In this document: positions 34,092 to 43,668 of the stretch, piece by piece
Numbering within the stretch: the first letter of the stretch is position 1
Layout of the letters: every line of letters begins with the position of its first letter
Assembly (NCBI GenBank): GCA_017481565.1
Contig: JAFUOZ010000007.1
Coordinates: forward strand, 1-64,000
Reading direction: 5' to 3'
DNA length: 64,000 bases
Source: Oscillospiraceae bacterium
Lineage (GTDB): Bacteria > Bacillota > Clostridia > Oscillospirales > Ruminococcaceae
The notes under the pieces: generated by a model
What the model saw: the letters and a program-made list of their open reading frames with translations, nothing else
Told to the model about the DNA's origin: nothing
Databases searched by the model: none
Made by a program: the position numbers and the translations under genes

Positions 34092-35003
34092 ATGGAAATT
34101 ATTATGCTCATAGCCGCAGTATGCCTTCTTGTTTTATTTCTTGTATTTCTTATTAAATATACCATACTGAAAAAGCAGATAAAAAGCTTTTCAGAACAGG
34201 TAAAAAAACGTGAGGATAAGGATTATGACCAGCCAATAAAGGTAGATACCTTTGATAATGACATTATAGAGCTTGCAGCCGCACTTAACAGACATACGGA
34301 AATACAGAGGAACACTGCCCGTGAATATGAAAAAACACGGAACAAATTAAACGGCGTTATTTCGGGAATATCCCACGATTTCAGGACTCCGCTTACATCT
34401 GCACTGGGATATCTGCAGATGCTTGAAAAAAGCAGCGGCTTTACCGATAAGCAGGCAGAATATCTTTCTCTTGCAATAAGCAAAAGCATCTATTTAAAGG
34501 AGCTTTCCGATGACTTTTTCGAACTTTCAAAAACAGCGGACGAAAACAGCTTTTCCTCCGAAAAGATCAATCTGAGCAATATGCTTTCCGATAAGCTGCT
34601 TGAGCTTTACAATGAGCTTGACACAGAAAAAATATCCGCCGAAATAAATATTGACGACGGGATCATTATTTATTCCGATCCTCATTGTATTGAGCGAATG
34701 ATAGAAAATATCCTTTCAAATTCAAGAAAATATATGCTTTCCCTGTTCGGTGCAAGGCTTTATGTAAGGGACGATAAAATTATTCTTTCGATATATAACG
34801 ACATCGACAGCAGTATGAGCATTGACCCCGACAGCGTATTTGATCGCTTTTACCGCTCAGACCCAAGAAGCAAAAACGGCAGCGGAATAGGTCTTTATGT
34901 GGTTCGTCAGCTTGCGGATTCTCTGAATATAAAAACAGAAGCATTTTTTGATGATAAGGGATATTTTACGATACAGCTTACTTTTAATAATTTCAATATA
35001 TAA
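34092..35003 (+). CDS. Sensor histidine kinase
   Basis: A membrane-anchored kinase with one N-terminal helix (IIMLIAAVCLLVLFLVFLI), a short HAMP-like linker, an H-box ISGISHDFRTPLTSALGYL, and an ATP domain with NILSNSRKY (N box) and NGSGIGLYVVRQLAD (G box). It has almost no extracellular loop, like the intramembrane-sensing kinases that work with ABC transporters. The start at 34092 has AGGAGG upstream. The order regulator-ATPase-permease-kinase suggests transporter-linked sensing of an antimicrobial or envelope stress. Confidence 0.92.
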   Translation: MEIIMLIAAVCLLVLFLVFLIKYTILKKQIKSFSEQVKKREDKDYDQPIKVDTFDNDIIELAAALNRHTEIQRNTAREYEKTRNKLNGVISGISHDFRTPLTSALGYLQMLEKSSGFTDKQAEYLSLAISKSIYLKELSDDFFELSKTADENSFSSEKINLSNMLSDKLLELYNELDTEKISAEINIDDGIIIYSDPHCIERMIENILSNSRKYMLSLFGARLYVRDDKIILSIYNDIDSSMSIDPDSVFDRFYRSDPRSKNGSGIGLYVVRQLADSLNIKTEAFFDDKGYFTIQLTFNNFNI

Positions 35004-35038
35004 AAGCAGACCATTTTATATAAAAATGATCTGCTTTT
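35002..35038. terminator. Bidirectional terminator
   Basis: AAAAGCAGA (35002-35010) pairs with TCTGCTTTT (35030-35038), with further pairing of CATTTT and AAAATG inside. It ends the kinase operon and the converging nif3 gene. Confidence 0.85.
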
Positions 35039-35040
35039 CT

Positions 35041-35820
35041 TTATAGTGTTCTGATGTAGCCTTTTCCGTGATCCGAGGAATACACGGCAAGCTGATGAAA
35101 TTTTTCGGAAAGATATTCAGCTGTTTTATCCGCAAAGGGAATTTCTGTTCCGTAGTGAGTACAGTCAAAAAGGGCAAGTCCTCTGTTTTCCGCTTCAACA
35201 AAACGGTCATGCTTTACATCACCTGTTATGAGAGCGTCACATTCTGCCGCTGCCGCTTCTTCAAGGAGACTTCCTCCCGAACCGCTGCAGAAAGCAAGCC
35301 TGCGTATTTTTTTATCGGGAGCCGTATATTTTATTGGACAGCCTTTATAGATCGTACCTAATTTTTCCGCAAGCTCATCGGGAGATATTTCAGTGCAGCC
35401 GCATATCCAGCCGATACCGCTTCCGTCGGGACATACGGGGTCAAGCACTGTTCTTTCACCGAGAGACAGTATGTCCTTCATCATATCATAAGCGATACCG
35501 TTTGTTCCGCAGTCGGCAATATCCGCATTTGTATGACAGCATATGGCCGATATACCATATCTTATAAGCCTATATACAACGCTTTCTGATGTAACTGTTT
35601 TGACAGGGTCAAATATGACCGGGTGATGACTTATTATAAGCTGAACACCTAAGCTGTGCGCCTCCTCAACTGCTGCCGCGGTAATATCCAGACAGGTCAT
35701 TATTCCCGTTGCCTCTGCATTTTTATCCCCGACGATAAGACCGCTGTTATCCCATTTTTCCTGAGCGGAAAAGGGCATTATCTCATCAAGATAATCATAG
35801 ATATCCTGTACTGTAAGCAT
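35041..35820 (-). CDS. Nif3-like dinuclear metal centre protein
   Basis: A member of the conserved Nif3/YbgI/YqfO family, with a two-metal site: LIISHHPVIF, CHTNADIADCGTNGIAYDM, and a C-terminal GLALFDCTHYGTEIPF. The 259-residue length matches the short form without the inserted PII-like domain. Some homologues act as GTP cyclohydrolase-like or hydrolase enzymes; the role is unsettled. Its ATG starts one base after the trmK stop, so the pair is translationally coupled, as in many Firmicutes. Confidence 0.92.
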   Translation of the reverse strand: MLTVQDIYDYLDEIMPFSAQEKWDNSGLIVGDKNAEATGIMTCLDITAAAVEEAHSLGVQLIISHHPVIFDPVKTVTSESVVYRLIRYGISAICCHTNADIADCGTNGIAYDMMKDILSLGERTVLDPVCPDGSGIGWICGCTEISPDELAEKLGTIYKGCPIKYTAPDKKIRRLAFCSGSGGSLLEEAAAAECDALITGDVKHDRFVEAENRGLALFDCTHYGTEIPFADKTAEYLSEKFHQLAVYSSDHGKGYIRTL

Positions 35821-35821
35821 A

Positions 35822-36499
35822 TTATCCCTCCGAAATTTTTACAGGGCATTTTTCCGCAAGTGCAAGATATTCATCAGCCTGCGCCCTGTTTCCCGATTTC
35901 ATTATACCCTTATATGTATCATAAAGCCGCTTTGCACGGTCAAGTGCATATCTCCGTGCCGCTTCATCGGAATAGTCCATAAAGCCGTATTCCGCTTTCA
36001 CATCGTCACATTCGGTAACGGTGCCGTTATGTACCGCACGGATAACGTTATATCCGAAACGGCCGTCATATACTGCCCTTTCCTCCGTTATCTCAAAGCC
36101 GTTTGCGCAGAGATATCTTCTCAGCACCGACGCACGGGTCATAGGCTGTAAAACAAGTCCCATACGGGAACTTATTTTTCCTTTTTCAACACCTCTCGAA
36201 AGTATATCGGAAATAAGCTCACCGCCCATTCCCGCAATTACAATATCGGTCACTCCCTCAGTATCAAGATCGTCCAGACCGTCGGAAAGCTGTATCTTTA
36301 TTTTATCGGATAGCTCATATTTTTTTACAGTTGCTTCCGCAAAGCCAAGGGGTTTTTCATTTATATCGGCGGCTGTAGCACGGCTGCATTTTCCCGATGA
36401 AACAAGCTCGCAGGGAAGATAACCGTGATCGGTACCTATATCGCATACATTATCACCTGTGACCATACGGGCGCACATGGCAAGTCGTTTATCAAGCAT
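35822..36499 (-). CDS. trmK: tRNA (adenine22-N1)-methyltransferase TrmK
   Basis: A SAM-dependent methyltransferase that makes m1A22 in tRNA. The SAM site is CDIGTDHGYLPCEL, and the family motif VIAGMGGELISDIL follows. RYLCANGFEITEERAVYDGRFGYNVI is typical of YqfN/TrmK. The 225-residue length is normal. The start at 36499 has GGAG upstream. It is paired with nif3, as in Bacillus. Confidence 0.93.
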   Translation of the reverse strand: MLDKRLAMCARMVTGDNVCDIGTDHGYLPCELVSSGKCSRATAADINEKPLGFAEATVKKYELSDKIKIQLSDGLDDLDTEGVTDIVIAGMGGELISDILSRGVEKGKISSRMGLVLQPMTRASVLRRYLCANGFEITEERAVYDGRFGYNVIRAVHNGTVTECDDVKAEYGFMDYSDEAARRYALDRAKRLYDTYKGIMKSGNRAQADEYLALAEKCPVKISEG

Positions 36500-36522
36500 A
36501 GTTTATTATCTCCATAGAAAAC

Positions 36523-36555
36523 AATAACGCTCCGAAGCTTTTCCGAAGCGTTATT
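36523..36555 (-). terminator. Terminator after the DUF1858 gene
   Basis: AATAACGCT (36523-36531) and AGCGTTATT (36547-36555), with additional inner pairing. On the minus strand GTTTTCT follows. Confidence 0.75.
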
Positions 36556-36569
36556 TCATGATCATACGA

Positions 36570-36770
36570 TTACTTATTTGCAAAGTGCTTATTGAGAGTT
36601 TCGATAAGCTCGTTTACATCTGTACCGTGAACTGCGCAGGCATCAGCGATAGACTCGCCTCTTGATGCGGGACAGCCGAGACAGTGCATACCCATTGCAA
36701 GAAAATAAGGTGCTGTATCTGCATCAGCGTCAAGGATATCACCGATAACTGTATTTTCTGTAACTACCAT
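36570..36770 (-). CDS. DUF1858 domain protein
   Basis: A 66-residue cytoplasmic protein with VIGDILDADADTAPYFLAMG, MHCLGCPASRGESIADACAVHG and a C-terminal helix. This is the DUF1858 (hybrid-cluster-associated ScdA-N-like) fold, with the CXXC cysteines that may bind a metal or carry redox activity. It is common in strict anaerobes. It is a single gene with its own terminator. Confidence 0.88.
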   Translation of the reverse strand: MVVTENTVIGDILDADADTAPYFLAMGMHCLGCPASRGESIADACAVHGTDVNELIETLNKHFANK

Positions 36771-36857
36771 TGCTTTTTTGCTCCTTTCGGTTTAGTATAA
36801 CATATTTATTATACCACATATTTTTATATATTGCAACTGTATTTTCAAAAAAATATC

Positions 36858-38093
36858 TTATCCCTTTATAACACCTATTGTAAACAGCTTCTTTACAGGC
36901 TCGGTAAGCTCGGTCTGATTTGACATGACCTGATCGATATCCTTATATGCAAAGCGTGATTCCTCCGCAACATCCGACTTGTTATGCTTTGAAAGCACAA
37001 CCCCCTGTGCCTTAAGATCACACATTACCGACTCAACGGAAAAGGTCTTTACTGCCGCTGTTCTTGAATAAAGCCTTCCCGCACCGTGAGATGAGGACAT
37101 AAAGCTTTCGGGATTTCCCTTTCCCCTTACAATATAGCTGTATGAACCCATTGCACCGGGAATTATGGCAAGCTCGCCCTCGCCTGCCCTTATAGCACCC
37201 TTTCTGTGTACAAAAACGTCCTTTCCGAAATGATTTTCAAGTGCCGCATAATTGTGATGACAATTTATCTCCATGGAATATTCAGGCTCGATACCCGTAT
37301 TTTTGAATACGTGCCTTGTGAATATCTCCTTTACCGCATTAAGCATCGCCGAACGATTCTCATAAGCAAAATCCATTGAAAGCTGCATCCAGTTAAGATA
37401 TCTTTTTCCCTCGTCCGTATCAACGGGGAGAAAATGCAGACGCCACTCGGGATCAACCGAGGAATACCACCTTGCATTAAGCTCTGCGGCTATCCTGTTA
37501 AAATGCTGACCAACTATATTTCCGAAGTGACGGCTTCCCGAATGAAGCATTATACAGCACATTCCCTCCTCGTCCTCCTGAAGCTCGATAAAGTGATTTC
37601 CTCCGCCGAGAGTACCTATCTGATAATATCCGTCATCTATCTGAGGAATAAGCTCAGCGTCCGCCTCATATTTGCCGCCCTCCTCCTTTGCACGGTCAAG
37701 CACTGCAGACGGACGTGGCTTTTTAAAATGATTAAAGCCTGTGGGAACATTTCTTAAAATATCTCCGCATATAGTCTGAACAAGATTACCGCTGCCCGTA
37801 ACTGTCTCACGAAGCATTGCAGCAGGAATATTTGTCCTGATAAAGCCCATTCCGCAGCCGATATCAACGCCTACCGCATTGGGAATAATAACTCCGTCAC
37901 AGGCGATGACTCCGCCTATGGGCATACCCTTTCCGGCGTGTGCGTCCGGCATAAGTGCTATCCACTTATATGCAAAGGGAAGCTGTGATAAATGTACCGC
38001 CTGTTCAATGCATATCTCATCAAGCGACTCAAGTGATGACTGCCATATCTTTACAGGCAGCTTATCGGAATTCTTCTTATAATGTACAAACAT
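36858..38093 (-). CDS. rtcB: RtcB-family RNA ligase
   Basis: A GTP- and Mn2+-dependent RNA ligase joining 2',3'-cyclic-phosphate or 3'-phosphate ends to 5'-OH ends. MPDAHAGKGMPIGG, AVGVDIGCGMGFIR (metal cysteine), HSGSRHFGNIVG, NCHHNYAALE and SSSHGAGRLYSR (histidine that becomes GMP-linked) are all present. The 411 aa length corresponds to the bacterial short form. AGGAGG lies before the start. No rtcA or archease is adjacent, so it may act in RNA repair on its own. Confidence 0.94.
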   Translation of the reverse strand: MFVHYKKNSDKLPVKIWQSSLESLDEICIEQAVHLSQLPFAYKWIALMPDAHAGKGMPIGGVIACDGVIIPNAVGVDIGCGMGFIRTNIPAAMLRETVTGSGNLVQTICGDILRNVPTGFNHFKKPRPSAVLDRAKEEGGKYEADAELIPQIDDGYYQIGTLGGGNHFIELQEDEEGMCCIMLHSGSRHFGNIVGQHFNRIAAELNARWYSSVDPEWRLHFLPVDTDEGKRYLNWMQLSMDFAYENRSAMLNAVKEIFTRHVFKNTGIEPEYSMEINCHHNYAALENHFGKDVFVHRKGAIRAGEGELAIIPGAMGSYSYIVRGKGNPESFMSSSHGAGRLYSRTAAVKTFSVESVMCDLKAQGVVLSKHNKSDVAEESRFAYKDIDQVMSNQTELTEPVKKLFTIGVIKG

Positions 38094-38172
38094 TTCAATT
38101 ACCTCCTGTTTTTATCATGCTTTGAGTATATCATATATTTTCGGGTAAATCATTTGTTTTTTTCTGCGAACA

Positions 38173-38214
38173 AAGCCTTGTTTGTAAAGATATCCACTTT
38201 ACAAACAAAGGCTT
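38173..38214. other. Long inverted repeat upstream of the second EAL gene
   Basis: AAGCCTTGTTTGTAAAG (38173-38189) and CTTTACAAACAAAGGCTT (38197-38214) pair over 17 bases with a single bulge. The repeat lies between divergent promoters and has no T-run on either side, so it is more likely a binding site or RNA element than a terminator. Confidence 0.6.
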
Positions 38215-38250
38215 AAAATAATTAATCAACTAATATTTATCATTAATTAC

Positions 38251-38279
38251 TTGACTTTTTTACTTAATTATCGTATTAT
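38251..38279 (+). promoter_or_regulatory. Promoter of the second EAL gene
   Basis: TTGACT (38251-38256), a 17-base spacer and TATTAT (38274-38279). Confidence 0.75.
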
Positions 38280-38341
38280 GTATATATAGATTCAGCTATG
38301 CCGATAAATATACAATTCATACGAAACAGGTGATAATCAAT

Positions 38342-40192
38342 ATGAATATACAGATACAGACCTATGGTCTTATCATCTTATTTATGATATACGTTTTCTA
38401 CAAATCCCACAATACCCTTAAGCTGTACACGGAACAGATATTCATGCGCACCATGTATATCTCAATCGCCAATCTGATACTTGACATTTCCTCTCTGGTA
38501 TTTATTGCACACATGGACAGCCTGCCGATATATACAGTCAAGCTTTTCTGTAAGCTGTATATAGTTTCTCTTATATGGGTGACCGAATCTGCACTGCTAT
38601 ATGTAATGACCGATGTTTATCCCGAAGAACAACACCGTAAGAAAACACGGCTTCTTTATACTGTTGCAGCTGTTCAGAGCCTGATAGTGCTCCTGCTGCC
38701 GATAAATATTTATTCCGATGCGATAACATCATATACATACGGTCCGTCGGTAATTCTGGTATACTGCTTTGCGGTAGCATATATCCTTTCGGTACTGCTG
38801 TTATGTATTTTCAACAAAAATCTGAGCAGACGGCGAAGCTTTGCTGTTATCCTGTGGATGTGCCTGTGGCTTACTGCAGCGGCAATACAGTTCATGTTCA
38901 ATAATCTGCTTCTGGTAGGCTTTGCGCTTGCACTGGGAATACTTATAGTTTTCGTTATCATGGAAAATCCCGAAGCAAACCTGGACAGACGGCTTGGCTG
39001 CTTCAATTCCTATGCACTTGTTGAATACCTCAGACGGCTTTACAGCAGACATATGGAATTTTCGGTAATGAAAATAGGTCTTTCCGATGTTCTTGATGAA
39101 AAATTAGGCTCACGCTCCGATGAGATACTTCTTGAGCTTGTCCGTATACTTACAAAAAGAGACGATATTTATGTATTCCGTAATGTAGACTCGGATATAA
39201 CAGTGGTATGCAATGTGGGTACAGACCTTACGGAGCTTGCAGAGCAGGCTACAGAGCTGCTTAATAAAAAGCATATCTCACTGAAAAAGCTTACCTCTGT
39301 GATAATTCCTCATGGTCATGTTTTTTCCGACCGTGAAGAGCTTATGAGCTTTTTCGGATATGTATCGGACAGACATTCGGACGGTGCAATAGTTACTGCT
39401 GACGAACAGCTGATAAATAAGTACACCGAAAAGAAGGTAGTTCATCAGGAAATACTTGACGCACTTGCAGAGGACAGAGTTGAGGTATTCCTGCAGCCTA
39501 TCTACAGCAACAGTGAGCAGTGCTTTACCTCTGCAGAGGCTCTCGTAAGAATACGACAGAAGGACGGCAGTATGCTCTCCCCCGGATTATTTATTCCCGT
39601 AGCGGAGGAAAGCGGTCTTATAGTTGAACTGGGCGACAGGATATTTGAAAAGGTATGTATTTTCCTTACCTCTCCCGATGTGGTATCTATCGGTATACAC
39701 TATGTGGAAATAAATCTTTCCGTTGTTCAGTTTGAAAGAGTTGACCTTGCGGACAGACTTATAGGAATAACAGAAAAGCATGGTGTAGATCCTCATCTTA
39801 TCAATCTGGAAATTACAGAAACAGCCTCTGTAACGGCACGAACAACGCTGCTCGGAAACATGAAGCGACTTATTGACTATGGCTTCACCTTCTCACTTGA
39901 CGATTTCGGAAAGGGCGAATCCAACCTTATGTATGTTGTTGAAATGCCTGTATCAATAATCAAGCTTGATTATGATATGAGCAAGGCTTTCTTCAAATCG
40001 GAAAAGGCAAAGCAGGTAGTTCATGCAGTTGTGGGAATGGCTCATGGAATGAATCTTAAGCTTGTTGCGGAGGGTATCGAAACAAAGGACGAGATCGACG
40101 GAATGCTTGAAGCTGAAATCGACTATATCCAGGGATATTATTACTCACGCCCACTGCCTATGCCCGAATTTCTTGAATTTATAAGAAAATAA
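38342..40192 (+). CDS. Membrane EAL-domain protein with degenerate GGDEF and altered loop 6
   Basis: Same layout as the 1322-3271 gene: about seven hydrophobic segments, a GGDEF-like region without the motif, then an EAL domain. SAEALVRI, INLSVVQFE, LEITETASV, IIKLDYDM, VAEGIET and QGYYYSRP are present, but the loop 6 motif is DDFGKGESN instead of DDFGTGYS. Loop 6 controls metal coordination and dimer activation in EAL enzymes, so activity may be reduced or differently regulated. The start at 38342 has AGGTGAT upstream; the GTG at 38330 overlaps it. It is a single gene, ending at the terminator at 40195. Confidence 0.87.
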   Translation: MNIQIQTYGLIILFMIYVFYKSHNTLKLYTEQIFMRTMYISIANLILDISSLVFIAHMDSLPIYTVKLFCKLYIVSLIWVTESALLYVMTDVYPEEQHRKKTRLLYTVAAVQSLIVLLLPINIYSDAITSYTYGPSVILVYCFAVAYILSVLLLCIFNKNLSRRRSFAVILWMCLWLTAAAIQFMFNNLLLVGFALALGILIVFVIMENPEANLDRRLGCFNSYALVEYLRRLYSRHMEFSVMKIGLSDVLDEKLGSRSDEILLELVRILTKRDDIYVFRNVDSDITVVCNVGTDLTELAEQATELLNKKHISLKKLTSVIIPHGHVFSDREELMSFFGYVSDRHSDGAIVTADEQLINKYTEKKVVHQEILDALAEDRVEVFLQPIYSNSEQCFTSAEALVRIRQKDGSMLSPGLFIPVAEESGLIVELGDRIFEKVCIFLTSPDVVSIGIHYVEINLSVVQFERVDLADRLIGITEKHGVDPHLINLEITETASVTARTTLLGNMKRLIDYGFTFSLDDFGKGESNLMYVVEMPVSIIKLDYDMSKAFFKSEKAKQVVHAVVGMAHGMNLKLVAEGIETKDEIDGMLEAEIDYIQGYYYSRPLPMPEFLEFIRK

Positions 40193-40194
40193 AT

Positions 40195-40228
40195 AACAGC
40201 GGAGATTTTTCGGATCTCCGCTGTTTTA
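40195..40228. terminator. Terminator between convergent genes
   Basis: AACAGCGGAGAT and ATCTCCGCTGTT form a 12-bp stem, followed by TTATG on the + strand. It can serve the EAL gene and the converging transglutaminase gene. Confidence 0.85.
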
Positions 40229-40246
40229 TGTTTATATCAGTATAAT

Positions 40247-42451
40247 TCAGTGAAACAGAAGCATTATTCTGTAGCGCAGCTTTCCCTTATAAATAAGGCT
40301 GCGCAGAACGCTGTTCGTCCGCTCCGCACTTTCAATATGTCCTTCGGATATTTTAAGCTCGGAATATATCATATTCTCATAATATGATATAAAATCAAGG
40401 TATTCCTTAAGCTCATGCTCCTGTGAGCTGCATATTCTGTTTTTGTATTCCGTCAGTGTTTCTCCCTGTCCTATCCTATATCCGATATATCCTAAAAAGC
40501 GCATATTCTCCCTGATAAGATATCGGAATTTTTCGTCATTTTCCATGCGTCCATATCTGAGCCTTGAAAAAATTCTGCTGAATATATAAAGAACGATCAT
40601 AAAACCAAAAGCAGAAAGAACAGAAATTATAATTACAGATGTATCAAAAGAAGCTGCTTTTTCCTTGTCTCTGTCATCGGTTTTTTCAGATATTTCCTCA
40701 TCGGTATACTCTTCCTCATATTCATCGTAATAATCGGAATAGTATGCGCTGCGTTCATCGGAGGTTATCCAGCCGCTGCCCGAAGAATATCCGGGAGTAG
40801 GCTCAAAGGGTACCCAGCCCACATTATCAAAATACACCTCGGGCCATGCATGAGCCTGACTCTGCTTTACGGTGATATTTCCCGTAGGCTTTGTATTTAT
40901 GTAATATCCCTGAACATATCTGCAGGGAACGCCCAGCTCCCTTGCCATAAGCACAAATGCCGTTGCATAATGTATACAGTACCCCTTACGTGACGACAGC
41001 AGAAAATGATCCAGATAGCCTGTGCTGTCCTGCACATTTTCGGGAACATCACCGTCGGAAGTGGAATATTCCATACCTCCCAGATACTCCTCCAATGCCT
41101 TCATCATTTCATATCTGCCTTGTATATCGGTGGTTATCTCATCGAGAATTTTTCTTACCTCCTCAGATACTCCCTCAGAACAGCCGTATTTTTCGTAAAT
41201 ACCGCTTTTATATTCCATATAATCGGAATAGGAATATCCCGTTTTACCGTTCATTGCCTCCTTTGCGGTATTCTCCCATTCCGTCTCTGTAATGGGTGAC
41301 GCATTGTTTAAAAGGGTTATCAGTTCCTCATTTTCGGAATTGAAGGTATAATGTGAAAAGATATATGTATCGCTGTAGGTCATTCTCTTTTCCGTTATCA
41401 GACTGTTATTACATTCCCTGTACTCAGGATTATCATTTGAAGCCGCCTCGGTCTGCATTTTTGAAGGTGCAAACATAAATTTAGTATTCGGGAGCAGATT
41501 TTCATAATGAAGATTTGTTTTTAAAATATAGTCGAACTGATGCTCCTCATCATATTTACGGACAGCGCATAAGGTCTCAAGAGTATCTGTCATTCTGTCG
41601 CTGCTTTCCGTTTCCGTATCAAAGCTCCACTGCATATCCTCAAATTCTCCGCTGATACAGCCTGTAAGTCTCAGCTCGGTAAGCTTTCCCGTACTGCATG
41701 AAATATTCAGTACGTCCTTATCCTCTGAGCTTATATTGTCATAAAAGCCGCTGCTGTCGGAAAATCCGATATTTACATATTCCTCACGGGGATGAGTAAT
41801 AAAGCTGACCGCTCTGCTTATATAAAGGGAAGCACTGTTATATATGTTCTTTACAAACTGCCAGTCATAAGGCTTATCCGATGCGGGAAGCATATACACC
41901 GCTATGCACAGCACTAAAAGTACAGGCGATGTTCTTGCAATATGCTCCTTTATATCGGAATAACCCTCTTTTTTCCAACCATGCTGTACTTCCGCCGCCA
42001 TATATATGCATATCATAAACAGCAGGATAACAAACAGAGTCTTGCTTATCTCCTTATTCAAGATCATTGATATAATACAGAACAACATCAGCGACAATGC
42101 AGCAAGCCTTCTTATCCATACATTCTTTTCGATCAATATTCCGACAGCAAAGGAAGCAGCGGAAATTCCGATAACTATCCACAGATAATTATATTCGGAT
42201 AAAAATATCTGCCGTCCCTCTTTGCCGGCGGCAAGCCATGCTCCGAAGCAGGCAGCAGCCGCTATTCCGATAGTGCGTAATTTATTTTTTCTGCTCATGT
42301 GACGAAGAAATATCATCAGGACACAAACAGACACATTGACTGTATATCCGATAATACTGTTATCGGGAATGCCTGCGGTACTGCCTGAAAGCATCATGAT
42401 AAAGAGCGCTATGGGCAGGATATTTATTATATCAAACAAAATATTTATCAT
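40247..42451 (-). CDS. TgpA-like transglutaminase-domain membrane protein
   Basis: A 734-residue membrane protein. About eight helices fill residues 1-~200, then comes an extracellular segment with a transglutaminase-like core: GYCIHYATAFVLMAREL (catalytic Cys near 491), VPCRYVQGYY and SQAHAWPEVYFDNVGW (His near 533). The third triad position, usually Asp in a DPT motif, is Glu in FEPTPGYS. Another helix and a cytoplasmic tail follow (~600-734). It overlaps the DUF58 gene by four bases. The MoxR-DUF58-TgpA operon is a conserved set of unclear function, often linked to envelope assembly. Confidence 0.88.
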   Translation of the reverse strand: MINILFDIINILPIALFIMMLSGSTAGIPDNSIIGYTVNVSVCVLMIFLRHMSRKNKLRTIGIAAAACFGAWLAAGKEGRQIFLSEYNYLWIVIGISAASFAVGILIEKNVWIRRLAALSLMLFCIISMILNKEISKTLFVILLFMICIYMAAEVQHGWKKEGYSDIKEHIARTSPVLLVLCIAVYMLPASDKPYDWQFVKNIYNSASLYISRAVSFITHPREEYVNIGFSDSSGFYDNISSEDKDVLNISCSTGKLTELRLTGCISGEFEDMQWSFDTETESSDRMTDTLETLCAVRKYDEEHQFDYILKTNLHYENLLPNTKFMFAPSKMQTEAASNDNPEYRECNNSLITEKRMTYSDTYIFSHYTFNSENEELITLLNNASPITETEWENTAKEAMNGKTGYSYSDYMEYKSGIYEKYGCSEGVSEEVRKILDEITTDIQGRYEMMKALEEYLGGMEYSTSDGDVPENVQDSTGYLDHFLLSSRKGYCIHYATAFVLMARELGVPCRYVQGYYINTKPTGNITVKQSQAHAWPEVYFDNVGWVPFEPTPGYSSGSGWITSDERSAYYSDYYDEYEEEYTDEEISEKTDDRDKEKAASFDTSVIIISVLSAFGFMIVLYIFSRIFSRLRYGRMENDEKFRYLIRENMRFLGYIGYRIGQGETLTEYKNRICSSQEHELKEYLDFISYYENMIYSELKISEGHIESAERTNSVLRSLIYKGKLRYRIMLLFH

Positions 42452-43611
42452 TCCATAACCTCCGTCAAAGCGTCATAAGGCGAAACTGTTATCAGCCTTG
42501 AACGGTTATGACCCGAAAGATCGGGAACAGCTTTTTCATCATCGGTCACAAGATATATCACCGTATAAAGCTCGTTCTTTTCAAGAATATCTATTATTCT
42601 CTCAGCCTCACTGTCCCATGAGGACAGGATAAAAAATACCATTGAGCTGCTGAAGATATCTGTTCTTCCCGTAACAGCCTCATACAATCGGTTATGATCG
42701 TAGCTGCGGTCAAAAAAAGCCGAAGAAAGCGTTTCATAAAATTCATCAAAGCCCGATCTGCTGCCTGCCGATGCCCTGTTCATCTGCTGTTGATAAAAAT
42801 AAGCGGCAAAGGCTATATTGTTTCTGCTGAAATAATAGGAAAGCGCAAGAGAAAGCTCTAAAACACGATTTTCCGACGGAATAAAAACGGAACGGTCATC
42901 GGTGTTTCTGAATGTATCCATTATTACCGCTATTTCATTATGATTTGTTCCGATACGTGTTCTTGTCATAAGTGTGCCTGTTCTTGCAGACTGGCTCCAG
43001 TTGATAAATCTGGGATCATCTCCCGAAACATATTCACGGCTTAAAATATCCGGATCGGTCCTATTATGCTCCGAGCTTCTGACCGCCTCGGAAAGCTCTA
43101 TGCCGCCGATATTATCAATGCATAACAGCTGCGGCTTTACAATAGCCTGTACACATCTTCTGTTGCGGTACGTTATCCTGAATAATCTGAAATGATCCTG
43201 TATTTCTATTTCCTTTATACCAACCTCATATTCTCCTCTGTAGCGACATATCAGAGTTGTTTCCCTTTCGATACGTGTGCCCGGCTGCAGCTCATATTCA
43301 GGCTCATCATCAAGTGTGGTAATAGATGAAAATGCAGAGTAGAATTTCACACGTATTCCCGAAAAAAGCAGCGGACATTCATTTACAAGCGCAAAATGAT
43401 AATGTATCGGTTCATTGACCGTTACATATCTGCGGTCAAGCTTCTGATATATATGAAAAAGGATATACACTGCCAGAAGATATAATAAGGACAAAAACGG
43501 AACAATAGTCAGTGCGGCAAAAATACCGTAACTTACTGCGCCTCCTCTGAAGCTTATACCAACTATGGATAATATCCACATACAAAACCAAATTATCCTG
43601 TTTCTTTTCAT
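42448..43611 (-). CDS. DUF58 domain protein
   Basis: A 387-residue protein with two N-terminal helices and a DUF58/vWA-like core: LSREYVSGDDPRFINWSQSARTG contains the family motif (GDDpR.InW..sA), followed by a vWA-type fold (IAVIMDTFRNTDDRSVF). Partner proteins of MoxR ATPases. It overlaps the transglutaminase gene (ATGA) and lies 57 bases after the MoxR stop. Confidence 0.88.
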   Translation of the reverse strand: MKRNRIIWFCMWILSIVGISFRGGAVSYGIFAALTIVPFLSLLYLLAVYILFHIYQKLDRRYVTVNEPIHYHFALVNECPLLFSGIRVKFYSAFSSITTLDDEPEYELQPGTRIERETTLICRYRGEYEVGIKEIEIQDHFRLFRITYRNRRCVQAIVKPQLLCIDNIGGIELSEAVRSSEHNRTDPDILSREYVSGDDPRFINWSQSARTGTLMTRTRIGTNHNEIAVIMDTFRNTDDRSVFIPSENRVLELSLALSYYFSRNNIAFAAYFYQQQMNRASAGSRSGFDEFYETLSSAFFDRSYDHNRLYEAVTGRTDIFSSSMVFFILSSWDSEAERIIDILEKNELYTVIYLVTDDEKAVPDLSGHNRSRLITVSPYDALTEVME

Positions 43612-43668
43612 AAAAACCCCTTTCTGTTATCGTTTGTCATGTCATGTGAACTGATAAACAGCTTTTTA

